6,858 bases of DNA from Thermoplasmata archaeon (GCA_030046135.1 JASIEC010000047.1:1-6858), one strand, 5' to 3'. Shown: positions 1-6,223, numbered from the stretch's first letter. Translations and numbers: made by a program. Notes: generated by a model from the letters alone, not told the origin.

Positions 1-1080
1 CGCGGCGAGGTCGCCACGCGACCGGCGAGGCCGGTGCGGGACCTGGGGACCGACGCGCTGATCCAGATCGCGCGGGACGGCCTCCGCTGGGCGACGTCCG
101 TCGCCGGCATCAAGGAGGCGAACGTCGGCGTCGCCTGGGACGACGACGAGCGGCTGTACCTCAACACGGCGGGCGCGCGCTGCTGGCAGCTCCAGAGCCG
201 CGCGCGCGCGGGCGCCTTGCCCATGGCGATGGAGAGCGGGCGCGTCGAGGTCGATTTCCTGAGCGCGGGTGGGATCGGCGGCCAGGAGCTCCTCGACTTC
301 TTCACCGAGGCCCGGGTCACTGAGACCGCGCGCGGGGCGGTCGAGCTCCTGCATGCCTCGGCTCCGCCGAGCGGGGAGGTCGATGTCGTCCTCGACCCGA
401 GCGTCGCGGGCCTCTTCGCCCACGAGTCGTTCGGCCACGGCACGGAGGCCGATCAGTTCCTGCGCCACCGTTCCTACCTCCAGCCCCTAGTCGGAGCGAC
501 CGTCGCCCCGCCGTTCGTCACGATCTGCGACGACGGCTCGTTCCCGGGAGGGTGGGGCTCGATTTACTTCGACGACGAGGGTCACCCGGGGCACAAGACC
601 GTCCTCGTCGACCACGGGAAGTTCGTGGGCGCGCTGCACGACCGGGAGACGGCCGCCGCCCTCGGGTCGACGCCGACGGGGAACACCCGCCGGTCCGATT
701 TCCTCAGCCGCGCCTTCGTCCGGATGACGAACACCTACGTCGAGCCCGGGGATCGCTCCCTCGACGAGCTCCTGGCCGACGTGAAGTCGGGGGTCCTGCT
801 CGAGCGCGGCTCGAGCGGCATCGAGGACCCCCTCGGGGGCCAGATGCAACTCAAGGTCCAGCGGGGGCGGAAGATCGAGAACGGGAAGCTCACCGAGGCC
901 GTCACGTCGATGGCCCTCTCGGGGAAGGTCCTCGATTTCCTGAAGGCCGTCCGCGGGGTCGGCAAGGCGGAGGAGTTCACGATCGAGCCGGGGTTCTGCG
1001 GGAAGGGTCACAGCGACATCCTCCCGGCGGGCACCGGAGGGGTCTACCTGCTCTCTCGCGCGATCGTCGGGGCGGCATGA
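1..1080 (+). CDS. tldD: TldD family zinc metalloprotease subunit (5' partial)
   Basis: This is the catalytic subunit of the TldD/TldE protease, a cytoplasmic heteromeric enzyme known in bacteria for trimming unfolded peptides, maturing microcin B17 and degrading CcdA. The frame is open to base 1 with no stop, so the N-terminus lies outside the window. About 359 residues are visible, against roughly 450-480 for the family; a GTG at 34 is in frame but would give a truncated protein. The HExxxH zinc motif reads HESFGH at bases 421-438. The family signature RMTNTY follows near 718-735. The third metal-ligand region, FCGKGHSD, has its Cys at 997-999. All expected active-site elements are present, so the enzyme should be active. 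Its stop TGA (1078-1080) overlaps the ATG of tldE, indicating translational coupling. Third codon positions are almost all G or C. Confidence 0.96.
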   Translation, partial: RGEVATRPARPVRDLGTDALIQIARDGLRWATSVAGIKEANVGVAWDDDERLYLNTAGARCWQLQSRARAGALPMAMESGRVEVDFLSAGGIGGQELLDFFTEARVTETARGAVELLHASAPPSGEVDVVLDPSVAGLFAHESFGHGTEADQFLRHRSYLQPLVGATVAPPFVTICDDGSFPGGWGSIYFDDEGHPGHKTVLVDHGKFVGALHDRETAAALGSTPTGNTRRSDFLSRAFVRMTNTYVEPGDRSLDELLADVKSGVLLERGSSGIEDPLGGQMQLKVQRGRKIENGKLTEAVTSMALSGKVLDFLKAVRGVGKAEEFTIEPGFCGKGHSDILPAGTGGVYLLSRAIVGAA

Positions 1081-2486
1081 GCGGCGCCATCTCCGACCTC
1101 GCGTTCCGCGTCGCCGATCGCGTCCGGGCCGAGCCCCCGTGGGAGGTGTACGCGGACCACTCCCGCCGCTACGAGATCCACCTCAACGGGCCTACGGTCG
1201 AGCTCACCCGGGGCCCGATCGAGCTCGAAGGCTACGGCCTCCGGCTCTTCCGCCGGCGGGGAGAGAAGACGGGCACCGGGTTCGACGCCTCGAGCGACCC
1301 GTCGGACGCTGGGATCCGGAAGACCGTCGACGAGGCGGAGGCGATCGCCCGGCATTCCGAGTTCCCCGCGAAGTCGGTCGAGCTCCCGTCGGGCACTCCG
1401 CGGGCGGCCGAGGCCACGACGACGGTCGACCGCGCGCTCTGGGATCGGCCGTTCGAGTCGATCGAGGCGTACCTGGCGACGCTGCTCGAGCAGTTCGAAT
1501 CGACCCCGGGGTGCGTCCCGAGCTTCGGCTCCGTCCGGGTCACGCTCACCGAGACGTCGCTGGCGAACTCCACCGGCCTCCGCACGTCGTTCGCGCAGAC
1601 CTCCTCCGAGTTCGAGCTCGCCGTGAAGGCCTCGGGGGGGCCCGAGGGGCCGCCGCCCGGGGAGTATTGGGTCAACGACCTCGCGCGGCGGCTCGAGCCC
1701 GGGAAGCTTCCGGACGAGGTCCGGACGTGGTGCGACTTCGCGCGAGACGTCCGTCGCTCGGTCCCTCCCCCGACGGGAGACCTGCCCGTCGTCCTCCCCG
1801 CGTCCGTGCTGTCGGGGATCCTCCCGAGCGTCCTCGGCTTCCGGCTCTCGGGCGTGGCGCGACTGCGGCAGCTGGCCCCGGAGCTCGGAGCGGAGATCGC
1901 CGGCGCCGGCGTGACGATCTCGGACGATGGGACGTACCCGTGGGCCCCGGCCACGGCCCCCGTGGACGACGAGGGCCTGCCGCAGAGAAAGCGGACCCTC
2001 ATCGCCGGGGGCAAGGTGAGCTCGCTCCTGTACGATTCGATGCACGCGGGGGCCTTCTCAGAGGCTCCCACCGGCCCGTCGAGCCGGGCGAGGTTCCTCG
2101 GCTATTCCGACTGGAAGCGGTTCCTGCGCTCGCCCAGCCTCGGCTCCTCCACGATCGTGATCTCCCCCGGCTCGGGCGGGACCGACGAGGAGATCTGCGA
2201 GGCGGCGGGCGACGGGATCTGGGTCCAGCAGCTCGGCTGGGCGCGCCCGAACAACCTCTCGGGCGTGTTCGGCGGCGAGATCCGGATCGGCTACCGGATC
2301 CGGGGGGGGAAGCGGGCGGAACCCGTCCGCGGAGGGATCGTGGGGGGGAGCGCGATCGGGCCGCCCGGGTCCCCGTCGCTGATCGCCAACATCGCCGCGC
2401 TGGGCAGCCGGGGCACTCTGGCGGAGGAGATCGCGTCGCCGACCGTCCTCGTCCGGCCCCTCTCGGTGGCGGGTTCTTCGTCGTAA
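1077..2486 (+). CDS. tldE: TldE/PmbA family protease partner subunit
   Basis: This 469-aa protein is the non-catalytic partner of TldD in the TldD/TldE protease. It belongs to the same superfamily but has no HExxxH motif, as expected for TldE/PmbA. The N-terminal part (residues about 20-65) has the alternating beta pattern typical of the family, including GPIELEGYGLRLFRRRGEKT. The C-terminal third carries the usual glycine-rich region (GWARPNNLSGVFGGEIRIGY, then GGIVGGSA). Length fits the family (about 450). The start is the ATG inside ATGA overlapping the tldD stop. I see no strong SD of its own, so translation probably depends on upstream ribosomes. The reading frame runs on upstream through tldD without a stop, but that extension is a shadow of tldD in another frame. 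The gene ends 55 bp from a convergent zinc-ribbon gene. Confidence 0.95.
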   Translation: MSGAISDLAFRVADRVRAEPPWEVYADHSRRYEIHLNGPTVELTRGPIELEGYGLRLFRRRGEKTGTGFDASSDPSDAGIRKTVDEAEAIARHSEFPAKSVELPSGTPRAAEATTTVDRALWDRPFESIEAYLATLLEQFESTPGCVPSFGSVRVTLTETSLANSTGLRTSFAQTSSEFELAVKASGGPEGPPPGEYWVNDLARRLEPGKLPDEVRTWCDFARDVRRSVPPPTGDLPVVLPASVLSGILPSVLGFRLSGVARLRQLAPELGAEIAGAGVTISDDGTYPWAPATAPVDDEGLPQRKRTLIAGGKVSSLLYDSMHAGAFSEAPTGPSSRARFLGYSDWKRFLRSPSLGSSTIVISPGSGGTDEEICEAAGDGIWVQQLGWARPNNLSGVFGGEIRIGYRIRGGKRAEPVRGGIVGGSAIGPPGSPSLIANIAALGSRGTLAEEIASPTVLVRPLSVAGSSS

Positions 2487-2506
2487 CCACCCGACGCCGG
2501 CCGTGG

Positions 2507-2526
2507 TCGGGGCCTCGACGCCCCGA
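2507..2526. terminator. Hairpin between convergent tldE and zinc-ribbon gene
   Basis: A 7-bp perfect stem (TCGGGGC paired with GCCCCGA) with a 6-nt loop sits in the 55-bp gap between the stops of two converging genes. It has no T tract on either strand, so it may be a bidirectional 3'-end structure or only a product of GC richness. Confidence 0.3.
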
Positions 2527-2541
2527 GGGGAGTGCCGGTCG

Positions 2542-2778
2542 CTACGCCGGACCTTTCGGAAGATGGAGGAGGATCGTCCGGCACGCCGCGCACCGCGACC
2601 CCGCCAGGCTCGCCGAGTAATTCCCACCGAACCGGGTCCCGACCAGGACCTCGAGCCCATCGGGCCTGAGGCGCGAGCTGGCGGCCTCCTTCGACCAGAA
2701 CAGCCCGGAGCCGTTGCTGGTCGTCACAAACCCCGGTTCGAGCGGGCCCCCGCAGGCGGAGCAACGGGACTCGGGCAT
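2542..2778 (-). CDS. Small two-CxxC zinc-ribbon protein (DUF6487-like)
   Basis: This 78-aa protein has two knuckles that should bind one zinc ion: CSAC (C6, C9) near the N-terminus and CAAC (C63, C66) near the C-terminus. Between them are GSGLFWSKE at about 23-31 and a beta-rich stretch. The arrangement (CxxC, conserved FWS-type core, then RCxxCxxIL) resembles the small DUF6487 zinc-ribbon family, whose function is unknown; I assign it by memory of the pattern, not by search. There is no signal peptide or membrane segment. The ATG at 2778 is preceded by purine-rich GAGGAAGAGG, with the GAGG closest to the start unusually close and the upstream GAGGAAG better placed. The gene converges on tldE. 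Its promoter is unclear: the only AT-rich element upstream is CTATTTTT at 2873-2880, which is also the T tract of the upstream terminator-like hairpin. Confidence 0.85.
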   Translation of the reverse strand: MPESRCSACGGPLEPGFVTTSNGSGLFWSKEAASSRLRPDGLEVLVGTRFGGNYSASLAGSRCAACRTILLHLPKGPA

Positions 2779-2872
2779 CCTCTTCCTCGACGGCCCCGAC
2801 GAAGCCCTCGCCTATCTCTCCTTTGCGCCGGAAGCGAAGGCGGGCTCGACCGAGGTCTCTCGCGGGTCCCGG

Positions 2873-2914
2873 AAAAATAGCGGCCCCCGTGGAGCCGGGT
2901 ACTCCACGGGGGCC
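2873..2914 (-). terminator. 13-bp GC hairpin plus T5, intrinsic-terminator-like
   Basis: Bases 2882-2894 and 2902-2914 form a perfect 13-bp inverted repeat (GGCCCCCGTGGAG on the + strand) around a 7-nt loop. Read on the minus strand, the stem is followed after GCTA by TTTTT (2877-2873). It lies 35 nt after the stop of the 70-aa gene, the last gene of the minus-strand pair, so it would end that transcript. The form is that of a bacterial intrinsic terminator; archaeal termination normally needs only a T-rich tract, so the stem is notable. The T tract could also act as a weak TATA element for the next gene. Confidence 0.65.
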
Positions 2915-2949
2915 AGGTCATCGTGATCGAGGTGCGTTCCTTCGAACTT

Positions 2950-3162
2950 CTAGGTCACCGTCCGCTTGTGAGCGACGGAGAGGGAACCGCCCGAGCGGTG
3001 GTGGGCGCCCGAGCGGTAGGTGGGCACGAGCCAGCGCGGCCAGAGGGTCAGCGAGGGAGGGAGGGCCGCCGGGGTGGGTGCGACCGCCAGCAATACCTGG
3101 CGGGCCCCCGGGCGGTGGCCCGACTCCCACTCGAACTCGCTCGCGCGGTCCGTACGCAGCAT
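2950..3162 (-). CDS. Unrecognised 70-aa protein, second gene of small operon
   Basis: I do not recognise this protein. It starts MLRTDRASEFEWESGHRPGA, continues with a short hydrophobic and proline-rich middle (residues about 22-47: VLLAVAPTPAALPP, then LTLWPRWLV) and ends in a basic His/Ser/Gly-rich tail. It has no cysteine and no obvious signal peptide, and the hydrophobic part is too broken by prolines for a confident membrane helix. The case for a real gene is good. The ATG overlaps the stop of the upstream 122-aa gene as TGATG, and a strong SD (GAGGTGAT, minus strand 3173-3166) lies 5 nt upstream, matching the archaeal anti-SD. The codons are G/C-ending, and a hairpin plus T tract follows the stop. 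Overlapping frames on the plus strand are longer but lack these signals. Function unknown. Confidence 0.65.
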   Translation of the reverse strand: MLRTDRASEFEWESGHRPGARQVLLAVAPTPAALPPSLTLWPRWLVPTYRSGAHHRSGGSLSVAHKRTVT

Positions 3163-3530
3163 CAGATCACCTCGCCGAGATCGGGCGGGGGGAGCCAGAG
3201 GACGCCGAGGCTCCGGCTGCCGCGCTCGAACGCTCGGGTGGAGAACGAAGGGCCCCGGCGCTCGACCGAGCGGAGGGGCATACTGGGGGCCTCGAACTCG
3301 CGGATCTGGAGCGCCGCCGGGGTCCGGGGCTCCTCCTCGACGAGGAGGGAGGGCACCTCGACCATCGGCGGGGTGGTCAGCGCCGGGATGGGAGGGGGTG
3401 CCGAGGTGTGCGCCCGGGTGTCGTGGGCGTGCTCGAACAGCCCCTGCCGGCAGCTGGGGCAGAGATCCGCCTCCTCGAGCATCGCTCCGATGCCTCCGAG
3501 GTAGGCGCCGCTCGCCTCGGTTCGCGACAT
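3162..3530 (-). CDS. Unrecognised 122-aa protein with CPSC motif, first gene of small operon
   Basis: I do not recognise this protein. Near the N-terminus it has one CPSC knuckle (C24, C27) followed by HAHD (H34, H36), which could together bind a metal ion. After it come a proline-rich linker (about 45-58), an acidic stretch (LLVEEEP at 62-68) and a beta-like C-terminal half ending LGVLWLPPPDLGEVI. There is no signal peptide or membrane helix. Codons are strongly G/C-ending, as in the neighbouring housekeeping genes. The ATG at 3530 has no SD. A TATA box (TTTATGTA, minus strand 3563-3556) lies about 30 nt upstream, so the mRNA would begin within a few bases of the ATG and be leaderless, which supports this start. 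It overlaps the 70-aa gene (TGATG) and is divergent from the STAND regulator gene, its likely controller (inference). Confidence 0.72.
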   Translation of the reverse strand: MSRTEASGAYLGGIGAMLEEADLCPSCRQGLFEHAHDTRAHTSAPPPIPALTTPPMVEVPSLLVEEEPRTPAALQIREFEAPSMPLRSVERRGPSFSTRAFERGSRSLGVLWLPPPDLGEVI

Positions 3531-3555
3531 GGTGCAGTGAAGTTGCCGGAAATGC

Positions 3556-3563
3556 TACATAAA
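3556..3563 (-). promoter_or_regulatory. TATA box for leaderless transcription of the 122-aa gene
   Basis: The minus strand reads TTTATGTA, one mismatch from the archaeal consensus TTTATATA. With the usual centre about 26 nt before the transcription start, RNA would begin near 3533, three or so bases before the ATG at 3530. Confidence 0.6.
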
Positions 3564-3571
3564 CCTCGGGT

Positions 3572-3591
3572 CTTGGTTTGTACAAATCAAG
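3572..3591. promoter_or_regulatory. 20-bp palindromic operator candidate in divergent promoter
   Basis: The site reads CTTGGTTTGTACAAATCAAG. Nine of ten base pairs are symmetric; the only mismatch is G3576 against T3587. It lies in the 93-bp gap between divergent starts, immediately upstream of the BRE/TATA region of the minus-strand gene and over TTTGTACAAA, the best TATA-like element for the plus-strand gene. In archaea, activators commonly bind just upstream of the BRE and repressors over the TATA box, so one dimeric protein here could do both. The winged-helix protein encoded alongside is the obvious candidate ligand (inference). Confidence 0.55.
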
Positions 3592-3601
3592 TCTAAGTAC
3601 T

Positions 3602-3620
3602 CCGAGGCCTCTCGGGGGAG
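3602..3620 (+). promoter_or_regulatory. SD and small dyad before the STAND gene start
   Basis: GGGGGAG at 3614-3620 lies 3 nt before the ATG at 3624 and can act as an imperfect SD. An in-frame TAA at 3594-3596 rules out longer starts, and no other ATG or GTG lies between. A CCGAG-GCCT-CTCGG dyad (3602-3615) overlaps the first bases of the SD and could form a weak hairpin at the predicted 5' end. Confidence 0.4.
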
Positions 3621-3623
3621 CTG

Positions 3624-6095
3624 ATGGGTCTCCAGACGTACCTTCCTGTCGAGATCCTCGACTACGTCCAGACCCATGGGACCTCCGAGGAGGCGGTCTA
3701 CGGGATCAGCCAAAGGGAGCTCGCGAAGGCCCTGGGCTACCACCCCTGCTCGATGTCCCGGCCGCTGGCGGAGCTCGTACGACAGGGGCTCCTGACCGTC
3801 GCGAGGGGTGCTGTCCGCGACGGACGCCGGAAGCAGCTCACCTACCGGCTCACGCCCAGCGGGCTGGGGACCCTGAAGCGGGAGACCCGCGATGTGCCCC
3901 TCCTTTCTGGTGATCTCCCGCTCCCTCCCCATCCGTTCCTAGGAAGGAAGGAGGAGCTCGAGCAGCTCGCCGAATTCGCCAAATCCGGCGCGTCGACGGT
4001 GGTGATTGAAGGCGCGCCCGGCATGGGAAAGACCGCTCTGGTTTCTCGCCACATCAAACGATCTCGCCGGGGTCGCCTCCCTTTCTGGTTCACGATTCGT
4101 TCGGCGAGTTCCCCCCGACAGCTGGTATCGGCTCTTTCGCACGCCCTATCCAGCTTAGGCACTCCCCAACTCGCGTACTATTCTCAGCTCCCAAGGAACC
4201 CAGTGGCCCGCGAGGTAGCTGACCTCACGGCGCGCGCCCTCTCGGGAAGGGGCCTTGCGGCTGTCTTTGACGACCTGCAGAACGCAGGTCCGGACCTGGG
4301 GAAGTTTCTCGGAGAGTTCATCGCAGCCCTGGGGAGAAGCGGTGATCACCGATTCTATCTCGTGGGACAAAACCCGTCTCCCCTCGAGATTGACGGGCCC
4401 TCGGCTCAGCGTTTGACGGTGGGGGGACTGGATCGCGCGGCGGCCCACGAGCTCACGGACCGGCACGGGGGCCTGGCCGACAAGTTCGAGGAGGTCTACC
4501 AATCCACCCTGGGATCTCCGCTCCTCCTCCGCCTCGCCGTGTCCAACCCCGGCGTGGCGGCCGACGCCTCTTCGCTCCCGGCGGCGGTGGTCTCCCGGGT
4601 CTCGCCGCGAGAGCTGAGCATGATTCTGCCCGTGGTTCTGGCCAGCGAAGCCCTTCCCATCGCGTTCCTGACCGAGGATCTCGGCCTCCCCTCCTCGCGC
4701 CTGGAGGAACTGAGCCGTGTTGGGGTCGTGCACCAAACTCTCCAGGATCGCGTGGAAGTGCTACAAGTCATCCGAGCCGCGGTCCTCGGACGCGTCACCC
4801 CCGCCGACGAGCGCGAGGCGCATCTTCGGCTGGCCCGTTTCTACGCGCGCAGCCACAGACCGGAAGCAGTCCGAGAGAGGTTTCTACACCTGGTCGGAGG
4901 CGAGGGATGGAAGGAGGCCGCCCGACTTCTGGACCAGCAGCAGCGGACGGTTCTGCGTCTCGGATACTCTGAGACCCTTCGTCTGGCGCTGCGCCGCCTC
5001 GTTACCTCCCTGCCCCACGGCTCGACCAAGGTGCGAGTTCTCATGGTGGAGGCCTCGCTGCTGCGGCACCATTCGGACTACACGGATGCGATCAGCACGC
5101 TCCACCGCGTGATCAGCGAATGCGATGGAGATGGCCGTATCGTGTGTGAGGCGCTCCTGTCAATCGCAGACCTTCACACCAAGCTGACGCAAATCGATCA
5201 GGCGGAGAAGGAGTTTGCAGCGGCACTCAAGATTGGACCCGTCACTCGTCGTTTGCAGGCCTACATCCTCCTGACGCAAGCGAGGATCGAGGAGGGCAGG
5301 GGACAGAGCCAAGCCGCGGCGGACGACTACCAGAGCTCCTTCAGCCTCGCGAAGAAGGTGCGGGCCGAGGATCTTGCCCTGGAGAGCATCGCGGCATGGT
5401 CCCGGCTTTCCGAGCTCAGACACGGACCCGAAGCGGCTCTCAAACTCATCGCCAGTGCCCTCCCGGACGCTCGCCAGGCTGGTCGGCTCGACATCGTGTT
5501 CAACCTCGTGCTCATCCGGGCCCGTGCTTTTGCGGAGATGGGAAAGAACGATTTGGCCGAGTCCGAGATGGAGTCAATTCGCTCGGAGGCAGAATCGCTC
5601 GGGTACCTGAACCAGCTCACCTACACATTGAGCGGACTCGCGGCCGTGATGGCTCAACAGGCGAAGTGGTCGGCCGCTTTGGCGTACGCCAAGCAAGCGA
5701 TCGCGCTCGCGGAGCGATTGGGAACGGACCTCGTTCTGGGCCACACGTTGGCTGTAACCTGCATTCTCGAGTTCCGCCAGTTCAAGGCGGGAGGCGACGG
5801 CGGACTCGTCGCCGAGGCCCTCGGTCACGGCGCCCGAAGCGTGGAGGTCCTAAGTCGGCTGGCCCCGACCGACTCTCTCGTCCTCGCACACACCTACCTC
5901 ACCGAGGTGCTGTTGTACCGCAACGAGTTCGAGCCGGCTCGAGATCACTATCATAGGGCCATCACGCTGACCGAGTCCCTGAAGATGCCGTGGCTGAAGA
6001 AGCGTATCGTCGAGGAGTTCGGAGCGAGCCTTGACCTGCCAGAGCCTACGCCCGCCGCCCAGCGTGCCGACCCCGGCGTCGCCGCGGGATCGTAG
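3624..6095 (+). CDS. Winged-helix STAND ATPase with TPR-like repeats, signal-responsive regulator
   Basis: This 823-aa cytoplasmic protein has the order of a STAND-type transcription regulator, with the DNA-binding domain at the N-terminus. Residues 1-90 form a winged helix: the helix-turn-helix lies around 28-58 (SQRELAKALGYHPCSMSRPL) and a basic wing around 65-78. A Pro-rich linker leads to FLGRKEELEQL (105-115). The NTPase has Walker A GAPGMGKT (130-137), Walker B AAVFDD (212-217), a sensor-like strand FYLVGQN (244-250) and the STAND GSP motif (297-299). From about 395 to 800 the protein is alpha-helical with TPR-like pairs, clearest at 506-536, 625-655, 664-697 and 752-786. Family knowledge (MalT-like STANDs): a ligand at the repeat domain releases ATP-dependent oligomerisation. 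There is no nuclease, protease or TIR effector, so regulation fits better than an Avs-type defence role. Codon use loosens after about 3950, unlike its neighbours. Ligand unknown. Confidence 0.93.
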   Translation: MGLQTYLPVEILDYVQTHGTSEEAVYGISQRELAKALGYHPCSMSRPLAELVRQGLLTVARGAVRDGRRKQLTYRLTPSGLGTLKRETRDVPLLSGDLPLPPHPFLGRKEELEQLAEFAKSGASTVVIEGAPGMGKTALVSRHIKRSRRGRLPFWFTIRSASSPRQLVSALSHALSSLGTPQLAYYSQLPRNPVAREVADLTARALSGRGLAAVFDDLQNAGPDLGKFLGEFIAALGRSGDHRFYLVGQNPSPLEIDGPSAQRLTVGGLDRAAAHELTDRHGGLADKFEEVYQSTLGSPLLLRLAVSNPGVAADASSLPAAVVSRVSPRELSMILPVVLASEALPIAFLTEDLGLPSSRLEELSRVGVVHQTLQDRVEVLQVIRAAVLGRVTPADEREAHLRLARFYARSHRPEAVRERFLHLVGGEGWKEAARLLDQQQRTVLRLGYSETLRLALRRLVTSLPHGSTKVRVLMVEASLLRHHSDYTDAISTLHRVISECDGDGRIVCEALLSIADLHTKLTQIDQAEKEFAAALKIGPVTRRLQAYILLTQARIEEGRGQSQAAADDYQSSFSLAKKVRAEDLALESIAAWSRLSELRHGPEAALKLIASALPDARQAGRLDIVFNLVLIRARAFAEMGKNDLAESEMESIRSEAESLGYLNQLTYTLSGLAAVMAQQAKWSAALAYAKQAIALAERLGTDLVLGHTLAVTCILEFRQFKAGGDGGLVAEALGHGARSVEVLSRLAPTDSLVLAHTYLTEVLLYRNEFEPARDHYHRAITLTESLKMPWLKKRIVEEFGASLDLPEPTPAAQRADPGVAAGS

Positions 6096-6101
6096 GCGAG
6101 G

Positions 6102-6122
6102 TGGGGGGCCGGGGGCCCCCCA
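6102..6122. terminator. 9-bp GC hairpin after the STAND gene
   Basis: Bases 6102-6110 (TGGGGGGCC) pair perfectly with 6114-6122 across a GGG loop, 7 nt after the STAND stop codon. It is nearly symmetric, so it could form the 3' end of the plus-strand gene and of a minus-strand transcript entering from the right. There is no T tract on the plus strand. Confidence 0.45.
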
Positions 6123-6137
6123 ACTCAGGAATGGGTT

Positions 6138-6182
6138 CTATGCCTGGTCGTGAGGCATCGGGGGAAGGATCGGAAACTCCAT
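6138..6182 (-). CDS. Possible 14-aa micro-ORF (leader peptide or sRNA-borne)
   Basis: On the minus strand an ATG at 6182 opens a 14-codon frame, MEFPILPPMPHDQA, ending in TAG at 6140-6138. It is preceded by GGAGGTGG (6195-6188), a full SD 5 nt from the ATG, and by TTTATATA (6223-6216), whose spacing puts the transcription start near 6193. A 6-bp hairpin (6140-6158) spans its last codons, and the 9-bp GC hairpin follows downstream. The signals are better than chance would usually give, but a frame this short has no coding statistics, and the unit may instead be a small RNA. Confidence 0.25.
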   Translation of the reverse strand: MEFPILPPMPHDQA

Positions 6183-6215
6183 GCGCGCCACCTCCGAGCG
6201 GCCCTAAAGTTTCAC

Positions 6216-6223
6216 TATATAAA
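6216..6223 (-). promoter_or_regulatory. Consensus archaeal TATA box in convergent spacer
   Basis: The minus strand reads TTTATATA, an exact match to the archaeal consensus, in a region otherwise near 65% GC. On the plus strand the same bases read TATATAAA, but there the expected start near 6246 leads to no SD or plausible gene. The minus orientation places an SD and ATG at the right distance. Confidence 0.5.

Larger units (their letters stand above)
6098..6195 (-). ncRNA. Possible about 95-nt structured small RNA
   Basis: Starting near 6193-6195 on the minus strand, a transcript would carry GAGGTGG at its 5' end (6194-6188) and the complementary CCACCTC at 6104-6098, after two internal hairpins (6158-6140 and 6122-6102). 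The 9-bp hairpin and the end-pairing share bases 6102-6104, so they compete. End pairing would also hide the SD of the micro-ORF. This is a structure reading only; no known RNA family is recognised. Confidence 0.25.

Noticed and set aside
1044..2045. Long minus-strand frame of 333 codons over tldE
   Set aside because: It is a shadow of tldE. The translation is Arg/Pro/Glu-rich low-complexity sequence without motifs, as expected in DNA of this GC content.
1139..2620. 493-codon plus-strand frame overlapping tldE
   Set aside because: The translation is almost all Arg, Gly, Pro and Ala, typical of an out-of-frame reading; tldE in another frame has clear family signatures.
2950..3585. A 211-aa version of the 70-aa gene starting at 3585
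   Set aside because: That start lies upstream of the TATA box at 3556-3563, and its N-terminal part overlaps the 122-aa gene in another frame. The internal ATG at 3162 with its strong SD fits better.
2823..3596. 257-codon plus-strand frame opposite the two small genes
   Set aside because: It reads through the terminator hairpin and the divergent promoter, has low-complexity Arg/Gly/Glu composition and no SD, while the minus-strand pair has promoter, SD, overlap and terminator.
4155..4736. 193-codon minus-strand frame inside the STAND gene
   Set aside because: It lies opposite the NTPase domain, whose motifs are intact, and has no start signals of its own.
3624..6095. Antiphage Avs-type defence STAND
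   Set aside because: Avs proteins carry an N-terminal effector such as a nuclease, protease or TIR domain; here the N-terminus is a winged helix, and no defence genes are seen around it.
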